From NCBI GenBank assembly GCA_029204225.1, contig CM055098.1, positions 26,197,765 to 26,261,764 of the forward strand: DNA of 64,000 nt. The letters run 5' to 3'. The notes beneath the pieces are model-generated. The model was not told the DNA's origin and did not search any database. It worked only from the letters and a program-made list of their open reading frames with translations. The stretch comes from Diphasiastrum complanatum. Taxonomy: Eukaryota; Streptophyta; Lycopodiopsida; Lycopodiales; Lycopodiaceae. Positions 58,190-64,000 of the stretch are shown here, one piece after another; positions within the stretch are counted from its first letter, which is position 1; each line of letters begins with the position of its first letter. A program made the translations under genes and the position numbers.

Positions 58190-58810
58190 CTTAGGCCTCC
58201 TTCCAAGAAGAAAGTGGTGGCGTAGAGACATATCTCCATGTGTTTGACATATCCCCATAACGATCTCAAGCAACTGCGTAAATTGGAACTGTATTTTCAA
58301 GCTTCTTTAATTCCTCCTTAGACAAGTTTATCCCAACAGCACCAATATTCTCTTCAAGGTTCTTGATTTTTGTTGTACCAGTAATTGGAGCAACATCCAG
58401 GCCCTGATGATGGACCCGCGCAAGCGCAAGCTGTCCAGGGGTAGCTTTCTTTTTTGCCCCTAAGGCACACAATTGCTCATAAAAAACTTTGTTGCGTTTG
58501 AGATTTTCGGGAAGAAACCTTGGCACCTCATTCTGTGCAGAAGTTGCTTGTTAGTTATTGAGTATCAACAGAAACAACAAAAAAAACATTTTGCAAGCAT
58601 AGACTAGATATACAGATAAAAACAAACATCTACCAAAATGCAAGCTTCAAAGTTAAAAGCAAAGAGAAGATCTACTACCTTCCGATAATCGTCACTAGAA
58701 AATTCTTCCAGAAAAGAACCCACGACCAAGAGGACTATAAACCACAATTTCTATACCAAGCTCAGGCGACAAAACTTCCAGTCCTGAGTTTCTAGCAAGC
58801 GTTTATATAT
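58190..58810 (-). pseudogene. Aldo-keto reductase (auxin-induced PCNT115-like) 3' exons, truncated
   Basis: Two exons are visible on the minus strand. The first (about 58810-58683) reads LGIEIVVYSPLGRGFFSG and ends at the donor CGGAAG|GTAGTA, with an internal TAG. The second begins after CTGCACAG at 58538 with NEVPRFLPENLKRN and contains TPGQLALARVHHQG and the cofactor-binding TGTTKIKNLEENIGAV. Family proteins are NADPH-dependent reductases of about 340 residues with a TIM barrel. The normal C terminus (GDRY...TPPLSSW) is present but a TGA at 58266-58268 replaces the Gly codon before DRYGDMS. Upstream exons for the catalytic tetrad are absent. Confidence 0.85.
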
Positions 58811-58888
58811 AAAATGACGATCCTTTCTGAAGTATTAAGAAATTTAACATTCATAAAGCAGATCAGAGTCTGCTAGGAAAGGAGTCTT

Positions 58889-59218
58889 TATTAGCAGGTG
58901 TGGCAAATTAGGTGTAAAAACAGGACTCTTAATAATCCGGAATGCGTCATTACTAAGAAACACAAATATCTTGAAGGGCACCTTTCAAGTCCCCTTTGTC
59001 GAATCTCCATGTTGAAGAAGTGATCTTCCATTAGATATACATATATAGGTGCTTCAGGCCACGACCAATCTGTGGATGACACGTGTGCATCCCTGGTTGG
59101 CTGACTAGTCCTCGAAGAGAAATGGATATCGGTTTTTGGAGGGAAACCTCAAAAAGGTTTCCCAAACAATGATCCTAAATAATGTCACGTATTCAATTTT
59201 TGCCACACCTACTAATAA
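58889..59218. mobile_element. MITE-like element with 20-bp terminal inverted repeats
   Basis: TATTAGCAGGTGTGGCAAA at the left matches the complement of TTGCCACACCTACTAATA at the right with one mismatch. TA at the ends would fit a Tc1/mariner-type target, but the exact border is uncertain. The interior is non-coding. Confidence 0.5.
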
Positions 59219-59314
59219 TGTCAGTTAACGGGCATGAAGGGCCCATCATGACCAGAATAAAAATACGTACGATTGTGGAGTCACAACAAGAATAGAAATA
59301 CATACGGAGCGCAT

Positions 59315-60200
59315 TGACAAGAATAGAAATACGTATGATTGTGGAGTCATGGCAAATTTTACCCAAGAGACTCGAGCAAGCAGGGCGGACACCAATTTAC
59401 TTTCTTCTCAACTTGATTATTGTGGAAGTGGAACAATCAATGACATCCTCGAAGTTGGATTTAGGCAATTCAGCTTTTTTATATTTGATCTCAAATGGTT
59501 AGAAGTTACTTGCAATGGTCCCAATGCAATGGACAGGAAAGATGAGAGTGGTTATTTACTCTACCAAGCTTTGGACAGATCAAAGTGATACATTTGTTTT
59601 TCCTCAACAATCTGAGCAGGGTACATTTCCTCTATGTCTTCAAGATATCTATGCTCTTTTGTTGTCAATCAATCGATTTTCAATGTACTACAAAAAGTGT
59701 ATATTGTGCATGGTAATACCCAAGCAACTGCAACATAACTATGGATACTAACTACGAGTCAATGTTTATGGTAACATCGATCAAGTATAGGTGGTCTTTC
59801 ACCCCGATCAGTACGTGATTCAAGTCGCTCCTCGAAGTAAAAGAATTTTTGAAGATAGAGATGTTGTGGAGGACATGGCGCTGCTAGCTAATGCACCTCA
59901 TGAACAAGATCGTGATGACAAATTCGATGGCACATTTTCGGAGGATGATCATGTGCAAGCTTCACAAGCTAATGATGATGTTGAGCGTGATGCATCATCA
60001 TAGGATGGATCGACGACACACAACACACCTTCTCGATCTCACTCATTGTCACCGTTGCCATTAGCTTTTGAAGATCAGCTCATTAATGATGAAGCTGTAG
60101 GAGATATTTGGGTAGAATTAGAGATAGACTCATTTGGTTTGGCGGATTTGTCGCATGATGATGTGACAAATGATAACGATGAACCACCAAATGAATAAGT
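59315..60200 (+). pseudogene. CACTA TNP2-associated C-terminal region (DUF4216), decayed
   Basis: Shifting frames read SSQLDYCGSGTINDILEVGF, FFIFDLKWLEVTCNGPN and DRKDESGYLL, then DTFVFPQQSEQ and VIQVAPRSKRIFEDRDV. They match the DUF4216 module (LDYYGVI..ILELDY, VFKCDW, DPFVFASQAEQVFYV, WHVV) found at the C terminus of plant CACTA transposase polyproteins. An acidic tail (DDVERDASS, then LSHDDVTNDNDEPP) ends near 60198. Frameshifts near 59545 and 59750 show decay. Confidence 0.8.
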
Positions 60201-60728
60201 GAGACAATTTGATGTATTTCAACTCATTGTAATATTAAGCATATTGCTCACAGATGCAATTACACTTTGTTGATTGACTAGTTGACATCAAACAAGAAGT
60301 CGACGCATGTGAGTACACATTATTTGTCATCAACATTTTTTTGTGATACATAAATTTCTTTATTCACTTGTGCATATAGCAACCAATGTTGATAGAAAAT
60401 GGAATTCAATGTGTTGATAGATAACAAATTCCAAAAGTGAGATCCATTTACATTATGTTTTATACCGTGGTTTATACCAAGGGGCCATTTTTTCATCAGT
60501 CTTGGTATTACCCTCGGTTAGCAGAGTGTCCTGAATGTCCCTAGCCACCTGGACCCTCTTTATAAATGTCTCAAAAACAAGTCCAAATTTGGTAGGCTTA
60601 TACCAACGAGAGCCTTGGTATACCCCTCAAATTAGCTTCAATATTCCGATGTATGTTTCTGTCCTCTAGTGAATTTATATCCCTCTCTACATGGCAACCA
60701 ATTTTTCAAATTCAGGCATTGTCCATCA

Positions 60729-60738
60729 CTACAAGAGG
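60729..60738 (-). other. CACTA terminus of the minus-strand element
   Basis: CACTACAAGA, the canonical CACTA end, opens rightward into the minus-strand TNP2 element. Its other end lies beyond the window. The three bases before it (CAT) would be the target duplication. Confidence 0.65.
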
Positions 60739-61559
60739 ACCGGGCGATTACCAGAACGTTTCTTTGATAGTTTCTAAAATGAGTCGTGGGGGAAGCGGAA
60801 TGCTCGAGCCTCGGGTTCGATGCTTGACCTCAGAATAAGCCTACCAAATTTGAACTTGGTTTTGAAACATTTATAGAGAGGGATATAGAGAGGGTTATAA
60901 ATCCAGTAGAGGGCCTCGGAACACACATCGGAATACTGAAGCTAATTTGAGAAGTATACCGAGGTTGACGTTGGTATAAGCCTACCAAATTTGAACTTGT
61001 TTTTGAGACATTTATAGAGAGGGTTATAAAGAGGGTCTAGGTGGCCAGAGGCATTCATGACTCTGCTAACCGAGGGTAATATTGAGACTGATGTAAAAAA
61101 GCCTCCTCGGTATAAACCACGATATAAAACATAATGTAAATGGATCTGACTTTTGGAAATTGTTACCTATCAACACATTGAATTCCATTTTCTATCAACA
61201 TTGGTTGCCATATGCACAAGTGAATAAAGAAATTTATGTATCACAAAAAAATGATGATTTCAAATTGTGTACTCACATGCATTGACTTCTTGTTTGATGT
61301 CAGGTAGTCAATTAATAAAGTGTAATTGCATCTATGAGCAATAGATTAATATTGCAATGAGTTGAAATACATCGTATTGTTTCACTTATTTATTTGGTGA
61401 TTCATCGTGATCATTTGCTACTCTTTTGGGTAAAATTTGCCATGACTCCACAATCGTATGTGTTTCTATTTTTGTCAATGCGGTCTTTGTACAAAAGTGT
61501 CATCCATGCGTCCATAGTGCATTGTAATTTTTGTACTGAACAAAAAAAAACTAAATGTG

Positions 61560-63812
61560 TTAGGGATACAACAAACATGTACAAAATTGCATGTATTAAG
61601 AAACATGTGAATGTTGATCATCATAGCTTACATGTAAGTTGCACCCCCTTGCATATTCCCGCTCTTTCTCTGTTACTTCCTGGTTGTTTGTCGAGGCTTC
61701 TCTAAGGGCCTCATGCAGCCAATCAAGCGTCATGTCCTTGGGTAGAAGGGCGAGGTCAGGTGGATATGGTTGTCTTCTATGCCCTCTCCTGAAAGTGGCT
61801 CGAGTGGTTTGTCTACGAGCCTTGGCCTCTTTGTATAGCAAAATCCACTTTTGCATTTCCTTGCTATTAGGAATGCAAAACTTATTTACCTTTTTCCTGA
61901 AGGACTCACTCATTCTCATGATCACTCCGTTTCCTTGAGAACCTCCCCAACAACACGCTCATCATCCTTCTTATCCCAAAGATGAGGAATAGAAGGATCG
62001 CTATGAGCAACGAACTCCGTGATGTAAAATATGGACTTTTGCACTAGCCATCCTTCCACCATGCTACCCTCAAGCCTTGCTCTTTTTCTTATGAAACCTT
62101 TCAATGTTTTCATGAATCGTTCCAAGAAAAACATCCAACGGCTAATTGACAATGCCTGAATTTAAAAAATGGATCAATGTTAGTGAGAGAACATGTAACC
62201 ACAATAGCAATAGTCTAGGATGGACTAAGAATAGGCAATTGATGCAAGTATATGATGTACCTGCCATGGCCACCTCATCTACCAAATACACAATGAGATG
62301 CATTTGAATGGTGAGAATGGATGCGGGAAAGTGTTTCTTGATCAAACATGCTGCCTCGATGGAGCTTTGTCTTGTCGTCTCAATGGATGCGGTATCTCCT
62401 TATATGAAATGTATCTTCATAAGAAGGAGAAACCACAATGACATACGCGCTAGTAAGATCATCATCTTGAATTACCCCAAGAAAAAATGATGTGAATCAC
62501 ATGAGCATTCACTGTACCTCACCAAACCACTTATTTTGTAGATTGCACTCCTTAACTCCTCCTTCAAGAACCCTCTCAACACTAAGGGAAGCACAAAAAC
62601 AATTTGGTCATTGACATACATATATGCGCAATGAGATCATCATGAAATCACAAGACATGTTATAAAATGTAATCGACAATGTTGGTGGAAGCAAAGTCAA
62701 AAAACATGCCATGTTAACCTGTAAAAATTTATGCCAGTCATGAGACTTTAGTCCACTTAGCTTGTTGTCCCTTGTGAATGCACCCTTTAGGCATCGTATG
62801 TGTCATGTCGGAGTTCGAAATGAGGCTATTGCCCTCTTTACAATCGTCTCTTCCCTCCTTGAGAAGATCCATGGGGCGTTTGGTAGGACAATCGAAGTCC
62901 CCACCGTTTGTGGCCATAAATCGGCCATATTTTCCACTTCTTTTAAGTCATCTCGTGCACCTTTTTTTATCTTTCGACCCAGTCAAGTGCTCCTAAATCG
63001 TGCTCCCGACATTCTTGAATATATGCATCGGGTCCAAAAAATGGTTTATCAACAATTTTCCACAATATGGGAGTTCATGAAATATTGATAACCCATCACA
63101 CATAGGGTGATCGGGTGGAAGGTATCTAGTGTGGCCCTCATAAACCATCTTTTGTACTTGCATATACTCACCACAAATGGGACATGCATTGTAGCCACTA
63201 GTTTGGAGCCCTACATTGAGACAAAACAACCAACTTAATCATGGGTCCAATGTTCGAATTGAAAGAAAATTTATGGATGCACATAAAATTTAATATAATA
63301 GCATGAATCGAACCAATAGCAAGGATATCTTACCCGAACATTCCCCATATCCAGGAAAATCGTGCATCGTCCACATCAAGATCCCCTTTGTCAATTAATC
63401 TCTTTGTCTCAGTGGTCTTGATATATCGCTCACTTGAACTCCTTATCATAGAATATTTAGCTCATCTATCAAGGGAGCCATATACACGTCCATATTTTTT
63501 GTCTTGTATTTTTCCGGGATAAGAAGGGAGAGCATTAGGTGCCCCTTAATTATACTTAGCCAAGGGGGGATGTTGCAGTTTACAAGGACAACCGACCAAG
63601 TGGACCATGACGTGGAGCGCAAACCGAATGGATTCACACCATCCATCGCCAATCCCAAATGCAAGTGGCGAGGCTGCCAACCGTGGATAGCATTTTCTTG
63701 GCTTCTTGTCGAGACACCGCCATGGTGTTATTTGGGGGCAAAATTTTCTTGAGCAAACTGCGACAAAATATATATTTATGTAATTAGTTATATATAGTTT
63801 CTCGCAATGCAT
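61560..63812 (-). pseudogene. CACTA (En/Spm) TNP2 transposase with DUF4218, minus strand, decayed
   Basis: From high to low coordinates: the exon start shared with 51962 (NNTM-like DNA, then a deletion). Transposase_21 core at 63664-63446 (LGLAMDGVNPFGLRSTSWST, MLSLLIPEKYKTKNMDVYM). GYNACPICGEYMQ, GHTRYLPPDHPMCDG and INHFLDPMHIFKNVG at 63229-62993. GLKSHDWHKFLQ near 62730. DUF4218 across 62345-61922 (KHFPASILTIQMHLIVYLVD, intron with donor GGCAG|GTACAT, then ISRWMFFLERFMKTLKGFI). C-terminal KWILLYKEAKARRQTTRATF to about 61600. Living relatives excise CACTA elements. Stops, frameshifts and missing parts show inactivity. Confidence 0.88.
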
Positions 63813-63904
63813 GAATTAAAAATAAAAAGACTTTACAGTGGGTTGAGGTTCATTCACTTCGTTCAGAGCATTTAGGCCGCATAGGGACCGTGAGAACTAT
63901 GAGT

Positions 63905-63907
<3 letters not shown>

Positions 63908-64000
<93 letters not shown>
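63908..64000 (+). repeat. (AG)n microsatellite at the window end, at least 93 bp
   Basis: Uninterrupted AG dinucleotides running off the window. Confidence 0.97.

Larger units (their letters stand above)
59315..61490. repeat. Long inverted repeat formed by two CACTA 3' ends
   Basis: The left arm (59315-59369 plus 60166-60692) is the reverse complement, at roughly 85-90 percent by eye, of the right arm (60841-61490). The left arm keeps about 800 bases of DUF4216 coding that the right arm lacks. The right arm has a second partial repeat of its end (CCTACCAAATTTGAACTTG twice). Words such as GGTATAAG/CTTATACC and GAGAGGG repeat, as in CACTA subterminal regions. Confidence 0.85.

Overview
This is a repeat-dominated stretch of a large land-plant nuclear genome. 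The evidence is plant Ty1/copia and Ty3/gypsy retrotransposons primed by initiator-Met tRNA, CACTA (En/Spm) transposons with plant TNP2 domains, a fasciclin-like arabinogalactan protein gene, GT-AG introns and long (CT)n/(GA)n runs. The species cannot be read from the sequence; repeat density and intron size would suit a large-genome plant, which is inference only.

Layout. 1-1914: 3' part of a decayed Ty3/gypsy chromovirus with one LTR. 2609-18039: one composite Ty3-type retrotransposon ('family A', target duplication CTGCC) that has gag and a protease-like region but no reverse transcriptase or integrase. In place of most of pol it has an inverted copy of its own 5' LTR, leader and gag start (13417-15555). 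Three insertions of a related non-autonomous 'family B' sit inside it: a complete element (4532-9569, TGAAC), an internally deleted one (9941-11674, CATTT) and a solo LTR (16039-17283, CATGG). A and B share a leader with five GTGCU/AGCAC stem-loops and a hairpin next to the polypurine tract.

18045-29761: a host gene of unknown function, coding exons 19086-19551 and 27321-29761. Its 7.8-kb intron holds a complete but decayed copia element (20223-26024, AAATG), itself carrying a solo LTR (23963-25100, TGGAA), followed by a MITE-like element.

31.5-49.5 kb is the most unusual part. A degenerate minus-strand gene begins with a divergent histone H3-like fold and continues into a basic/proline-rich linker and unfamiliar domains. 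It is split by a young copia element (37090-43368). It faces an unknown plus-strand gene across a roughly 0.8-kb spacer that is mirror-symmetric and carries at least eleven copies of an 18-20-base motif in alternating orientation. Beyond the plus-strand gene lies a minus-strand, possibly transposase-like gene with a CxxC knuckle, and similar direct repeats lie at 32.95 and 49.44 kb.

51.4-64 kb: two CACTA transposons, tail to tail, with TNP2 domains in decayed exons. Between their parts lie the only ordinary-looking intact host gene, a fasciclin-like arabinogalactan protein (54280-55053), and an aldo-keto reductase pseudogene (58190-58810). Apart from the fasciclin gene and the unknown two-exon gene, nearly all coding sequence here is transposon-derived and broken.
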